A stretch of 64,000 nt of DNA from Hydractinia symbiolongicarpus (taxonomy: Eukaryota; Cnidaria; Hydrozoa; Anthoathecata; Hydractiniidae): NCBI RefSeq assembly GCF_029227915.1, contig NC_079879.1, positions 15,688,001 to 15,752,000 of the forward strand, written 5' to 3'. Below, piece by piece: positions 8,305 to 21,600 of the stretch. The notes under the pieces were generated by a model. That model ran no database searches. It was not told the DNA's origin and was given only the letters and a program-made list of their open reading frames with translations. Positions within the stretch are counted from its first letter, which is position 1; the number at the start of each line of letters is the position of its first letter. Both the position numbers and the translations under genes were made by a program.

Positions 8305-11300
8305 CCTTTTGCAGTCTAATAAAGGCCTCACACGTTAATCACGTGGTTTCACCTGTCTGCGCAGGTTACCATTGGCCTAGTCCTTCCAGTCTCAATGCGC
8401 TGCAACGTCCCAAGTCGTTTTCACTAGCGCCGCTGACTTAGAACACTCTTAACTACGTGCACAGTCCTATAAAGGCTGTATTATGGCCTTTTGCAGTCTA
8501 ACAAAGGCCTCACACGTTAATCACGTGGTTCTATTTGCCTGTGCAGGTTACCATTGGTCTATTCCATCCAGTCTCAATGCGCTACAACGTCCCAAGTCGT
8601 TTTCATTATCACCGTTGCCTTACAACACTCTTAACTACCTGCACAGTCCTATAAAGTCTGTAATATGGTGTTTGCAGTCTAATAAAGGCTTCACACGTAA
8701 ATCACGTGGTTTCACCTGCCTGCGCAGGTTACCTTTGGACTAATAGTTCCAATCCCAATGTGCTACAACGTCCCAAGTCGTTTTCATTAGCGCCGTTGCT
8801 TTACAACACTCTTAACTACGTGCACAGGCCTATAAAGGCTGTAATATGGCCTTTTGCAGTCTAATAAAGGCCTCACACGTAAATCACGCGGTTCCATTCG
8901 CCTGTGCAGGTTACCATTGGACTATTCCTTCCCGTCTCATTGCGCCACAACGTCCCAAGTCGTTTTCATTAGCGCCGTTGCCTTAGAACACTCTTAACTA
9001 CGTGCACAGTCCTATAAAGGCTGTAATATGGCCTTTTAAAGTCTAATAAAGACCTCACACGTAAATCACGTGGTTCCATTTACCTGTGCAGGTTACCATT
9101 GGTCTATTCCTTCCAGTCTCAATGCGCTACAACGTCCCAAGTCGTTTTCATTATCGCTGTTGCCTTACAACACTCTTAACTACCTGCACAGTCCTATAAA
9201 GTCTGTAATATGGTGTTTGCAGTCTAATAAAGGCTTCACACGTAAATCACGTGGTTTCACCTGCCTGCACAGGTTACCTTTGGACTAATCGTTCCAATCC
9301 CAATGTGCTACGACGTCCCAAGTCGTTTTCATTAGCGCCGTTGCTTTACAACACTCTTAACTACGTGCACAGGCCTATAAAGGCTGTAATATGGCCTTTT
9401 GCAGTCTAATAAAGGCCTCACACGTAAATCACGTGGTTCTATTTGCCTGTGCAGGTTACCATTGGTCTATTCCTTCCAGTCTCAATGCGCTACAACGTCC
9501 CAAGTCGTTTTCATTATCACCGTTGCCTTACAACACTCTTAACTACCTGCACAGTCCTATAAAGTCTGTAATATGGTGTTTGCAGTCTAATAAAGGCTTC
9601 ACACGTAAATCACGTGGTTTCACCTGGCTGCACAGGTTACCTTTGGACTAATCGTTCCAATCCCAATGTGCTACGACGTCCCAAGTCGTTTTCATTAGCG
9701 CCGTTGCTTTACAACACTCTTAACTACGTGCACAGGCCTATAAAGGCTGTAATATGGCCTTTTGCAGTCTAATAAAGGCCTCACACGTAAATCACGTGGT
9801 TTCACCTGTCTGCGCAGGTTACCATTTGCCTAGTCCTTCCAGTCTCAATGCGCTGCAACGTTCCAAGTCGTTTTCATTAGCGCCGTTGCCTTAGAACACT
9901 CTTAACTACGTGCACAGTCCTATAAAGGCTGTATTATGGCCTTTTGCAGTCTAATAAAGGCCTCACACGTTAATCACGTGGTTCCATTTGCCTGTGCAGG
10001 TTACCATTGGTGTATTCCTTCCAGTCTCAATGCGCTACAACGTCCCAAGTTGTTTTCATTATCGCCGTTGCCTTACAACACTCTTAACTACGTGCACAGT
10101 CCTATAAAGGCTGTATTATGGCCTTTTGCAGTCTAATAAAGGCCTCACACGTTAATCACGTGGTTCTATTTGCCTGTGCAGGTTACCATTGGTCTATTCC
10201 TTCCAGTCTCAATGCGCTACAACGTCCCAAGTCGTTTTCATTATCACCGTTGCCTTACAACACTCTTAACTACCTGCACAGTCCTATAAAGTCTGCAATA
10301 TGGTGTTTGCAGTCTAATAAAGGCCTCACACGTTAATCACGTGGTTTCACCTGTCTGCGCAGGTTACCATTGGTCTAGTCCTTCCAGTCTCAATGCGCTG
10401 CAACGTCCCAAGTCGTTTTCACTAGCGCCGCTGCCTTAGAACACTCTTAACTACGTGCACAGTCCTATAAAGGCTGTATTATGGCCTTTTGCAGTCTAAC
10501 AAAGGCCTCACACGTTAATCACGTGGTTCTATTTGCCTGTGCAGGTTACCATTGGTCTATTCCTTCCAGTCTCAATGCGCTACAACGTCCCAAGTCGTTT
10601 TCATTATCACCGTTGCCTTACAACACTCTTAACTACCTGCACAGCCCTATAAAGTCTGTAATATGGTGTTTGCAGTCTAATAAAGGCTTCACACGTAAAT
10701 CACGTGGTTTCACCTGCCTGCGCAGGTTACCTTTGGACTAATAGTTCCAATCCCAATGTGCTACAACGTCCCAAGTCGTTTTCATTAGCGCCGTTGCTTT
10801 ACAACACTCTTAACTACGTGCACAGGCCTATAAAGGCTGTAATATGGCCTTTTGCAGTCTAATAAAGGCCTCACACGTAAATCACGCGGTTCCATTCGCC
10901 TGTGCAGGTTACCATTGGACTATTCCTTCCCGTCTCATTGCGCCACAACGTCCCAAGTCGTTTTCATTAGCGCCGTTGCCTTAGAACACTCTTAACTACG
11001 TGCACAGTCCTATAAAGGCTGTAATATGGCCTTTTAAAGTCTAATAAAGACCTCACACGTAAATCACGTGGTTCCATTTACCTGTGCAGGTTACCATTGG
11101 TCTATTCCTTCCAGTCTCAATGCGCTACAACGTCCCAAGTCGTTTTCATTATCGCTGTTGCCTTACAACACTCTTAACTACCTGCACAGTCCTATAAAGT
11201 CTGTAATATGGTGTTTGCAGTCTAATAAAGGCTTCACACGTAAATCACGTGGTTTCACCTGCCTGCGCAGGTTACCTTTGGACTAATCGTTCCAATCCCA

Positions 11301-11308
11301 ATGTGCTA
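8305..11308 (+). repeat. 11-monomer (1998-bp) HOR, about 1.5 copies
   Basis: Sequence at about 8305-9310 recurs at about 10303-11308 with offset 1998. Diagnostic shared changes are GTCTAACAAAGG (near 8500 and 10498), TTCCCGTCTCATTGCG and GGCCTTTTAAAGTC (near 9031 and 11029). The monomers between them (9.3-10.3 kb) belong to types that recur at offset 1635 (nine monomers) near 11.57-11.95 kb. Confidence 0.75.
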
Positions 11309-14300
11309 CGACGTCCCAAGTCGTTTTCATTAGCGCCGTTGCTTTACAACACTCTTAACTACGTGCACAGGCCTATAAAGGCTGTAATATGGCCTTTTGC
11401 AGTCTAATAAAGGCCTCACACGTAAATCACGTGGTTTCACCTGTCTGCGCAGGTTACCATTGGCCTAGTCCTTCCAGTCTCAATGCGCTGCAACGTTCCA
11501 AGTCGTTTTCATTAGCGCCGTTGCCTTAGAACACTCTTAACTACGTGCACAGTCCTATAAAGGCTGTATTATGGCCTTTTGCAGTCTAATAAAGGCCTCA
11601 CACGTTAATCACGTGGTTCCATTTGCCTGTGCAGGTTACCATTGGTGTATTCCTTCCAGTCTCAATGCGCTACAACGTCCCAAGTTGTTTTCATTATCGC
11701 CGTTGCCTTACAACACTCTTAACTACGTGCACAGTCCTATAAAGGCTGTATTATGGCCTTTTGCAGTCTAATAAAGGCCTCACACGTTAATCACGTGGTT
11801 CTATTTGCCTGTGCAGGTTACCATTGGTCTATTCCTTCCAGTCTCAATGCGCTACAACGTCCCAAGTCGTTTTCATTATCACCGTTGCCTTACAACACTC
11901 TTAACTACCTGCACAGTCCTATAAAGTCTGCAATATGGTGTTTGCAGTCTAATAAAGGCGTCACACGTAAATCACGTGGTTTCACCTGCCTGCGCAGGTT
12001 ACCTTTGGACTAATAGTTCCAATCCCAATGTGCTACAACGTCCCAAGTCGTTTTCATTAGCGCCGTTGCTTTACAACACTCTTAACTACGTGCACAGGCC
12101 TATAAAGGCTGTAATATGGCCTTTTGCAGTCTAATAAAGGCCTCACACGTAAATCACGCGGTTCCATTCGCCTGTGCAGGTTACCATTGGACTATTCCTT
12201 CCCGTCTCATTGCGCCACAACGTCCCAAGTCGTTTTTATAAGCGCCGTTGCCTTAGAACACTCTTAACTACGTGCACAGTCCTATAAAGGCTGTAATATG
12301 GCCTTTTAAAGTCTAATAAAGACCTCACACGTAAATCACGTGGTTCCATTTACCTGTGCAGGTTACCATTGGTCTATTCCTTCCAGTCTCAATGCGCTAC
12401 AACGTCCCAAGTCGTTTTCATTATCGCTGTTGCCTTACAACACTCTTAACTACCTGCACAGTCCTATAAAGTCTGTAATATGGTGTTTGCAGTCTAATAA
12501 AGGCTTCACACGTAAATCACGTGGTTTCACCTGCCTGCACAGGTTACCTTTGGACTAATCGTTCCAATCCCAATGTGCTACGACGTCCCAAGTCGTTTTC
12601 ATTAGCGCCGTTGCTTTACAACACTCTTAACTACGTGCACAGGCCTATAAAGGCTGTAATATGGCCTTTTGCAGTCTAATAAAGGCCTCACACGTAAATC
12701 ACGTGGTTTCACCTGTCTGCGCAGGTTACCATTGGCCTAGTCCTTCCAGTCTCAATGCGCTGCAACGTTCCAAGTCGTTTTCATTAGCGCCGTTGCCTTA
12801 GAACACTCTTAACTACGTGCACAGTCCTATAAAGGCTGTATTATGGCCTTTTGCAGTCTAATAAAGGCCTCACACGTTAATCACGTGGTTCCATTTGCCT
12901 GTGCAGGTTACCATTGGTGTATTCCTTCCAGTCTCAATGCGCTACAACGTCCCAAGTTGTTTTCATTATCGCCGTTGCCTTACAACACTCTTAACTACGT
13001 GCACAGTCCTATAAAGGCTGTATTATGGCCTTTTGCAGTCTAATAAAGGCGTCACACGTAAATCACGTGGTTTCACCTGCCTGCGCAGGTTACCTTTGGA
13101 CTAATAGTTCCAATCCCAATGTGCTACAACGTCCCAAGTCGTTTTCATAAGCGCCGTTGCTTTACAACACTCTTAACTACGTGCACAGGCCTATAAAGGC
13201 TGTAATATGGCCTTTTGCAGTCTAATAAAGACCTCACACGTAAATCACGTGGTTTCACCTGCCTGCGCAGGTTACCTTTGGACTAATAGTTCCAATCCCA
13301 ATGTGCTACAACGTCCCAAGTCGTTTTCATTAGCGCCGTTGCTTTACAACACTCTGAACTACGTGCACAGGCCTATAAAGGCTGTAATATGGCCTTTTGC
13401 AGTCTAATAAAGGCCTCACACGTAAATCACGCGGTTCCATTCGCCTGTGCAGGTTACCATTGGACTATTCCTTCCCGTCTCATTGCGCCACAACGTCCCA
13501 AGTCGTTTTCATTAGCGCCGTTGCCTTAGAACACTCTTAACTACGTGCACAGTCCTATAAAGGCTGTAATATGGCCTTTTAAAGTCTAATAAAGACCTCA
13601 CACGTAAATCACGTGGTTCCATTTACCTGTGCAGGTTACCATTGGTCTATTCCTTCCAGTCTCAATGCGCTACAACGTCCCAAGTCGTTTTCATTATCGC
13701 TGTTGCCTTACAACACTCTTAACTACCTGCACAGTCCTATAAAGTCTGTAATATGGTGTTTGCAGTCTAATAAAGGCTTCACACGTAAATCACGTGGTTT
13801 CACCTGCCTGCGCAGGTTACCTTTGGACTAATCGTTCCAATCCCAATGTGCTACGACGTCCCAAGTCGTTTTCATTAGCGCCGTTGCTTTACAACACTCT
13901 TAACTACGTGCACAGGCCTATAAAGGCTGTAATATGGCCTTTTGCAGTCTAATAAAGGCCTCACACGTAAATCACGTGGTTTCACCTGTCTGCGCAGGTT
14001 ACCATTGGCCTAGTCCTTCCAGTCTCAATGCGCTGCAACGTTCCAAGTCGTTTTCATTAGCGCCGTTGCCTTAGAACACTCTTAACTACGTGCACAGTCC
14101 TATAAAGGCTGTATTATGGCCTTTTGCAGTCTAATAAAGGCCTCACACGTTAATCACGTGGTTCCATTTGCCTGTGCAGGTTACCATTGGTGTATTCCTT
14201 CCAGTCTCAATGCGCTACAACGTCCCAAGTTGTTTTCATTATCGCCGTTGCCTTACAACACTCTTAACTACGTGCACAGTCCTATAAAGGCTGTATTATG

Positions 14301-14640
14301 GCCTTTTGCAGTCTAATAAAGGCCTCACACGTTAATCACGTGGTTCTATTTGCCTGTGCAGGTTACCATTGGTCTATTCCTTCCAGTCTCAATGCGCTAC
14401 AACGTCCCAAGTCGTTTTCATTATCACCGTTGCCTTACAACACTCTTAACTACCTGCACAGTCCTATAAAGTCTGCAATATGGTGTTTGCAGTCTAATAA
14501 AGGCGTCACACGTAAATCACGTGGTTTCACCTGCCTGCGCAGGTTACCTTTGGACTAATAGTTCCAATCCCAATGTGCTACAACGTCCCAAGTCGTTTTC
14601 ATTAGCGCCGTTGCTTTACAACACTCTTAACTACGTGCAC
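11068..14640 (+). repeat. 7-monomer (about 1272-bp) HOR, three rearranged copies
   Basis: Matching blocks start at about 11068, 12340 and 13613 (steps 1272 and 1273), and a second anchor recurs at 11571, 12843 and 14116. The variants GGCCTTTTAAAGTC, TTATCGCTGTTGCC and CTACGACGTCCC mark each copy. The middle copy has a different monomer order near 13.02-13.4 kb (GGCCTTTTGC joined to AAAGGCGTCAC), a sign of unequal exchange. Confidence 0.8.
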
Positions 14641-17600
14641 AGGCCTATAAAGGCTGTAATATGTCCTTTTGCAGTCTAATAAAGACCTCACACGTAAATC
14701 ACGTGGTTCCATTTGCCTTTGCAGGTTACCATTGGACTATTCCTTCCAGTCTCAATGCGCTGCAACGTCCCAAGTCGTTTTCATTGGCGAAGTTGCCTTA
14801 GAACACTCTTAAGTACGTGCAAAGTCCTATAAAGTCTGTATTATAGCCTTTTGCAGTCTAGTAAAGGCCTCACACGTAAATCACGTGGTTCACATGCCTG
14901 CGCAGGTTACCTTTGGACTAATTGTTCCACTCTCAATGTGCTACAACGTCCCAAGTCGTTTTCATTAGCGCCGCTGCTTTACAACACTCTTAACTCCTGC
15001 ACGGTCCTATAAAGGCTGTAATATGGCCTTTTGCAGTCTAATAAAGTCCTCACACGTAAATCACGTGGCTTCACCGGTCTGCGCAGGTTACCATTGGCCT
15101 AGTCCTTCAAATCCCAATGTGCTACAACGTCCCAAGTCGTTTTCATTAGCGAAGTTGCCTTAGAACATTCTTTACTACGTCCACAGTCCTATAAAGGTTG
15201 TAATATGGCCTTTTGCAGTCTAATAAAAGCCGCACACGTAAATCACGTGGTTTCACCTGTCTGCGCAGGTTACCATTGGCCTAGTCCTTCCAGCCTCAAT
15301 GCGCTACAACGTCCCAAGTCGTTTTCATTAGCGCCGTTGCTTTACAACACTCTTAACTACGTGCACAGGCCTATAAAGGCTGTAATATGGCTTTTTGCAG
15401 TCTAATAAAGGCCTCACACGTTAATCACGTGGTTCTATTTGCCTGTGCAGGTTACCATTGGTCTATTCCTTCCAGTCTCAATGCGCTACAACGTCCCAAG
15501 TCGTTTTCATTATCACCGTTGCCTTACAACACTCTTAACTACCTGCACAGTCCTATAAAGTCTGTAATATGGTGTTTGCAGTCTAATAAAGGCTTCACAC
15601 GTAAATCACGTGGTTTCACCTGCCTGCACAGGTTACCTTTGGACTAATCGTTCCAATCCCAATGTGCTACGACGTCCCAAGTCGTTTTCATTAGCGCCGT
15701 TGCTTTACAACACTCTTAACTACGTGCACAGGCCTATAAAGGCTGTAATATGGCCTTTTGCAGTCTAATAAAGGCCTCACACGTAAATCACGTGGTTTCA
15801 CCTGTCTGCGCAGGTTACCATTGGCCTAGTCCTTCCAGTCTCAATGCGCTGCAACGTTCCAAGTCGTTTTCATTAGCGCCGTTGCCTTAGAACACTCTTA
15901 ACTACGTGCACAGTCCTATAAAGGCTGTATTATGGCCTTTTGCAGTCTAATAAAGGCCTCACACGTTAATCACGTGGTTCCATTTGCCTGTGCAGGTTAC
16001 CATTGGTGTATTCCTTCCAGTCTCAATGCGCTACAACGTCCCAAGTTGTTTTCATTATCGCCGTTGCCTTACAACACTCTTAACTACGTGCACAGTCCTA
16101 TAAAGGCTGTATTATGGCCTTTTGCAGTCTAATAAAGGCGTCACACGTAAATCACGTGGTTTCAACTGCCTGCGCAGGTTACCTTTGGACTAATAGTACC
16201 AATCCCAATGTGCTACAACGTCCCAAGTCGTTTTCATAAGCGCCGTTGCTTTACAACACTCTTAACTACGTGCACAGGCCTATAAAGGCTGTAATATGGC
16301 CTTTTGCAGTCTAATAAAGACCTCACACGTAAATCACGTGGTTTCACCTGCCTGCGCAGGTTACCTTTGGACTAATAGTTCCAATCCCAATGAGCTACAA
16401 CGTCCCAAGTCGTTTTCATTAGCGCCGTTGCTTTACAACACTCTGAACTACGTGCACAGGCCTATAAAGGCTGTAATATGGCCTTTTGCAGTCTAATAAA
16501 GGCCTCACACGTAAATCACGCGGTTCCATTCGCCTGTGCAGGTTACCATTGGACTATTCCTTCCCGTCTCATTGCGCCACAACGTCCCAAGTCGTTTTCA
16601 TTAGCGCCGTTGCCTTAGAACACTCTTAACTACGTGCACAGTCCTATAAAGGCTGTAATATGGCCTTTTAAAGTCTAATAAAGACCTCACACGTAAATCA
16701 CGTGGTTCCATTTACCTGTGCAGGTTACCATTGGTCTATTCCTTCCAGTCTCAATGCGCTACAACGTCCCAAGTCGTTTTCATTATCGCTGTTGCCTTAC
16801 AACACTCTTAACTACCTGCACAGTCCTATAAAGTCTGTAATATGGTGTTTGCAGTCTAATAAAGGCTTCACACGTAAATCACGTGGTTTCACCTGCCTGC
16901 GCAGGTTACCTTTGGACTAATCGTTCCAATCCCAATGTGCTACGACGTCCCAAGTCGTTTTCATTAGCGCCGTTGCTTTACAACACTCTTAACTACGTGC
17001 ACAGGCCTATAAAGGCTGTAATATGGCCTTTTGCAGTCTAATAAAGGCCTCACACGTAAATCACGTGGTTTCACCTGTCTGCGCAGGTTACCATTGGCCT
17101 AGTCCTTCCAGTCTCAATGCGCTGCAACGTTCCAAGTCGTTTTCATTAGCGCCGTTGCCTTAGAACACTCTTAACTACGTGCACAGTCCTATAAAGGCTG
17201 TATTATGGCCTTTTGCAGTCTAATAAAGGCCTCACACGTTAATCACGTGGTTCCATTTGCCTGTGCAGGTTACCATTGGTGTATTCCTTCCAGTCTCAAT
17301 GCGCTACAACGTCCCAAGTTGTTTTCATTATCGCCGTTGCCTTACAACACTCTTAACTACGTGCACAGTCCTATAAAGGCTGTATTATGGCCTTTTGCAG
17401 TCTAATAAAGGCCTCACACGTTAATCACGTGGTTCTATTTGCCTGTGCAGGTTACCATTGGTCTATTCCTTCCAGTCTCAATGCGCTACAACGTCCCAAG
17501 TCGTTTTCATTATCACCGTTGCCTTACAACACTCTTAACTACCTGCACAGTCCTATAAAGTCTGCAATATGGTGTTTGCAGTCTAATAAAGGCGTCACAC

Positions 17601-18697
17601 GTAAATCACGTGGTTTCACCTGCCTGCGCAGGTTACCTTTGGACTAATAGTTCCAATCCCAATGTGCTACAACGTCCCAAGTCGTTTTCATTAGCGCCGT
17701 TGCTTTACAACACTCTTAACTACGTGCACAGGCCTATAAAGGCTGTAATATGTCCTTTTGCAGTCTAATAAAGACCTCACACGTAAATCACGTGGTTCCA
17801 TTTGCCTTTGCAGGTTACCATTGGACTATTCCTTCCAGTCTCAATGCGCTGCAACGTCCCAAGTCGTTTTCATTGGCGAAGTTGCCTTAGAACACTCTTA
17901 AGTACGTGCAAAGTCCTATAAAGTCTGTATTATAGCTTTTTGCAGTCTAGTAAAGGCCTCACACGTAAATCACGTGGTTCACATGCCTGCGCAGGTTACC
18001 TTTGGACTAATTGTTCCACTCTCAATGTGCTACAACGTCCCAAGTCGTTTTCATTAGCGCCGCTGCTTTACAACACTCTTAACTCCTGCACGGTCCTATA
18101 AAGGCTGTAATATGGCCTTTTGCAGTCTAATAAAGTCCTCACACGTAAATCACGTGGCTTCACCGGTCTGCGCAGTTTACCATTGGCCTAGTCCTTCAAA
18201 TCCCAATGTGCTACAACGTCCCAAGTCGTTTTCATTAGCGAAGTTGCCTTAGAACATTCTTTACTACGTCCACAGTCCTATAAAGGTTGTAATATGGCCT
18301 TTTGCAGTCTAATAAAAGCCGCACACGTAAATCACGTGGTTTCACCTGTCTGCGCAGGTTACCATTGGCCTAGTCCTTCCAGCCTCAATGCGCTACAACG
18401 TCCCAAGTCGTTTTCATTAGCGCCGTTGCTTTACAACACTCTTAACTACGTGCACAGGCCTATAAAGGCTGTAATATGGCCTTTTGCAGTCTAATAAAGG
18501 CCTCACACGTTAATCACGTGGTTCTATTTGCCTGTGCAGGTTACCATTGGTCTATTCCTTCCAGTCTCAATGCGCTACAACGTCCCAAGTCGTTTTCATT
18601 ATCACCGTTGCCTTACAACACTCTTAACTACCTGCACAGTCCTATAAAGTCTGTAATATGGTGTTTGCAGTCTAATAAAGGCTTCACACGTAAATCA
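12520..18697 (+). repeat. 17-monomer (3089-bp) HOR, two tandem copies
   Basis: Copy 1 spans about 12520-15608 and copy 2 about 15609-18697. Private variants repeat at exactly 3089 bp: CACTCTGAACTACG (13356 and 16445), GTTTTCATAAGCGCC (near 13146 and 16235), AATATGTCC (near 14660 and 17750) and CAGTCTAGTAAAGG (near 14858 and 17947). Each copy contains one of the 7-monomer blocks, so smaller HORs are nested in larger ones. Confidence 0.87.
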
Positions 18698-21600
18698 CGT
18701 GGTTTCACCTGCCTGCGCAGGTTACCTTTGGACTAATCGTTCCAATCCCAATGTGCTACAACGTCCCAAGTCGTTTTCATTAGCGCTGTTGCTTTACAAC
18801 ACTCTTAACTACGTGCACATGCCTATAAAGGCTGTAATATGGCCTTTTGCAGTCTAATAAAGGCCTCACACGTAAATCACGCGGTTCCATTCGCCTGTGC
18901 AGGTTACCATTGAACTATTCCTTCCAGTCTCATTGCACCAAAACGTCCCAAGTCGTTTTTGTTAGCGCCGTTGCCTTAGAACACTCTTAACTACGTGCAC
19001 AGTCCTATAAAGGCTGTAATATGGCCTTTTGCAGTCTAATAAAGACCTCACACGTAAATCACGTGGTTCCATTTGCCTGTGCAGGTTACCATTGGACTAT
19101 TCCTTCCAGTCTCAATGCGCTGCAACGTCCCAAGTCGTTTTCATTGGCGAAGTTGCCTTAGAACACTCTTAAGTACGTGCAAAGTCCTATAAAGTCTGTA
19201 TTATAGCCTTTGGCAGTCTAATAAAGGCCTCACACGTAAATCACGTGGTTTCACCTGTCTGCGCAGGTTACCATTGGCCTAGTCCTTCCAGCCTCAATGC
19301 GCTACAACGTCCCAAGTCGTTTTCATTAGTGCCGTTGCCTTACAACACTCTTAACTTCATGCACAGTCCTATAAAGTCTGTAATATGGTGTTTGCAGTCT
19401 AATAAAGGCCTCACACGTTAATCACGTGGTTCCATTTGCCTGTGCAGGTTACCATTGGTCTATTCCTTCCAGTCTCAATGCGCTACAACGTCCCAAGTCG
19501 TTTTCATTATCGCCGTTGCCTTACAACACTCTTAACTACCTGCACAGTCCTATAAAGTCTGTAATATGGTGTTTGCAGTCTAATAAAGGCCTCACACGTA
19601 AATCACGTGGTTTCACCTGTCTGCGCAGGTTACCATTGGCCTAGTCCTTCCAGTCTCAATGCGCTGCAACGTTCCAAGTCGTTTTTATTAGCGCCGTTGC
19701 CTTAGAACACTCTTAACTACGTGCACAGTCCTATAAAGGCTGTATTATGGCCTTTTGCAGTCTAATAAAGGCCTCACACGTTAATCACGTGGTTCCATTT
19801 GCCTGTGCAGGTTACCATTGGTGTATTCCTTCCAGTCTCAATGCGCTACAACGTCCCAAGTTGTTTTCATTATCGCCGTTGCCTTACAACACTCTTAACT
19901 ACGTGCACAGTCCTATAAAGGCTGTATTATGGCCTTTTGCAGTCTAATAAAGGCCTCACACGTTAATCACGTGGTTTTATTTGCCTGTGCAGGTTACCAT
20001 TGGTCTATTCCTTCCAGTCTCAATGCGCTACAACGTCCCAAGTCGTTTTCATTATCACCGTTGCCTTACAACACTCTTAACTACCTGCACAGTCCTATAA
20101 AGTCTGCAATATGGTGTTTGCAGTCTAATAAAGGCGTCACACGTAAATCACGTGGTTTCACCTGCCTGCGCAGGTTACCTTTGGACTAATAGTTCCAATC
20201 CCAATGTGCTACAACGTCCCAAGTCGTTTTCATTAGCGCCGTTTTTTTACAACACTCTTAACTACGTGCACAGGCCTATAAAGGCTGTAATATGGCCTTT
20301 TGCAGTCTAATAAAGGCCTCACACGTAAATCACGCGGTTCCATTCGCCTGTGCAGGTTACCATTGGACTATTCCTTCCCGTCTCATTGCGCCACAACGTC
20401 CCAAGTCGTTTTCATTAGCGCCGTTGCCTTAGAACACTCTTAACTACGTGCACAGTCCTATAAAGGCTGTAATATGGCCTTTTAAAGTCTAATAAAGACC
20501 TCACACGTAAATCACGTGGTTCCATTTACCTGTGCAGGTTACCATTGGTCTATTCCTTCCAGTCTCAATGCGCTACAACGTCCCAAGTCGTTTTCATTAT
20601 CGCTGTTGCCTTACAACACTCTTAACTACCTGCACAGTCCTATAAAGTCTGTAATATGGTGTTTGCAGTCTAATAAAGGCTTCACACGTAAATCACGTGG
20701 TTTCACCTGCCTGCACAGGTTACCTTTGGACTAATCGTTCCAATCCCAATGTGCTACGACGTCCCAAGTCGTTTTCATTAGCGCCGTTGCTTTACAACAC
20801 TCTTAACTACGTGCACAGGCCTATAAAGGCTGTAATATGGCCTTTTGCAGTCTAATAAAGGCCTCACACGTAAATCACGTGGTTCCATTTGCCTTTGCAG
20901 GTTACCATTGGACTATTCCTTCCAGTCTCAATGCGCTACAACGTCCCAAGTCGTTTTCGTTAGCGCCGTTGCTTTATAACACTCTTAACTACGTGCACAG
21001 GCCTATAAGGCTGTAATATGGCCTTTTGCAGTCTAATAAAGGCCTCACACGTTAATCACGTGGTTTCACCTGTCTGCGCAGGTTACCATTGGCCTAGTCC
21101 TTCCAGTCTCAATGCGCTGCAACGTCCCAAGTCGTTTTCACTAGCGCCGCTGCCTTAGAACACTCTTAACTACGTGCACAGTCCTATAAAGGCTGTATTA
21201 TGGCCTTTTGCAGTCTAACAAAGGCCTCACACGTTAATCACGTGGTTCTATTTGCCTGTGCAGGTTACCATTGGTCTATTCCTTCCAGTCTCAATGCGCT
21301 ACAACGTCCCAAGTCGTTTTCATTATCACCGTTGCCTTACAACACTCTTAACTACCTGCACAGTCCTATAAAGTCTGTAATATGGTGTTTGCAGTCTAAT
21401 AAAGGCTTCACACGTAAATCACGTGGTTTCACCTGCCTGCGCAGGTTACCTTTGGACTAATAGTTCCAATCCCAATGTGCTACAACGTCCCAAGTCGTTT
21501 TCATTAGCGCCGTTGCTTTACAACACTCTGAACTACGTGCACAGGCCTATAAAGGCTGTAATATGGCCTTTTGCAGTCTAATAAAGGCCTCACACGTAAA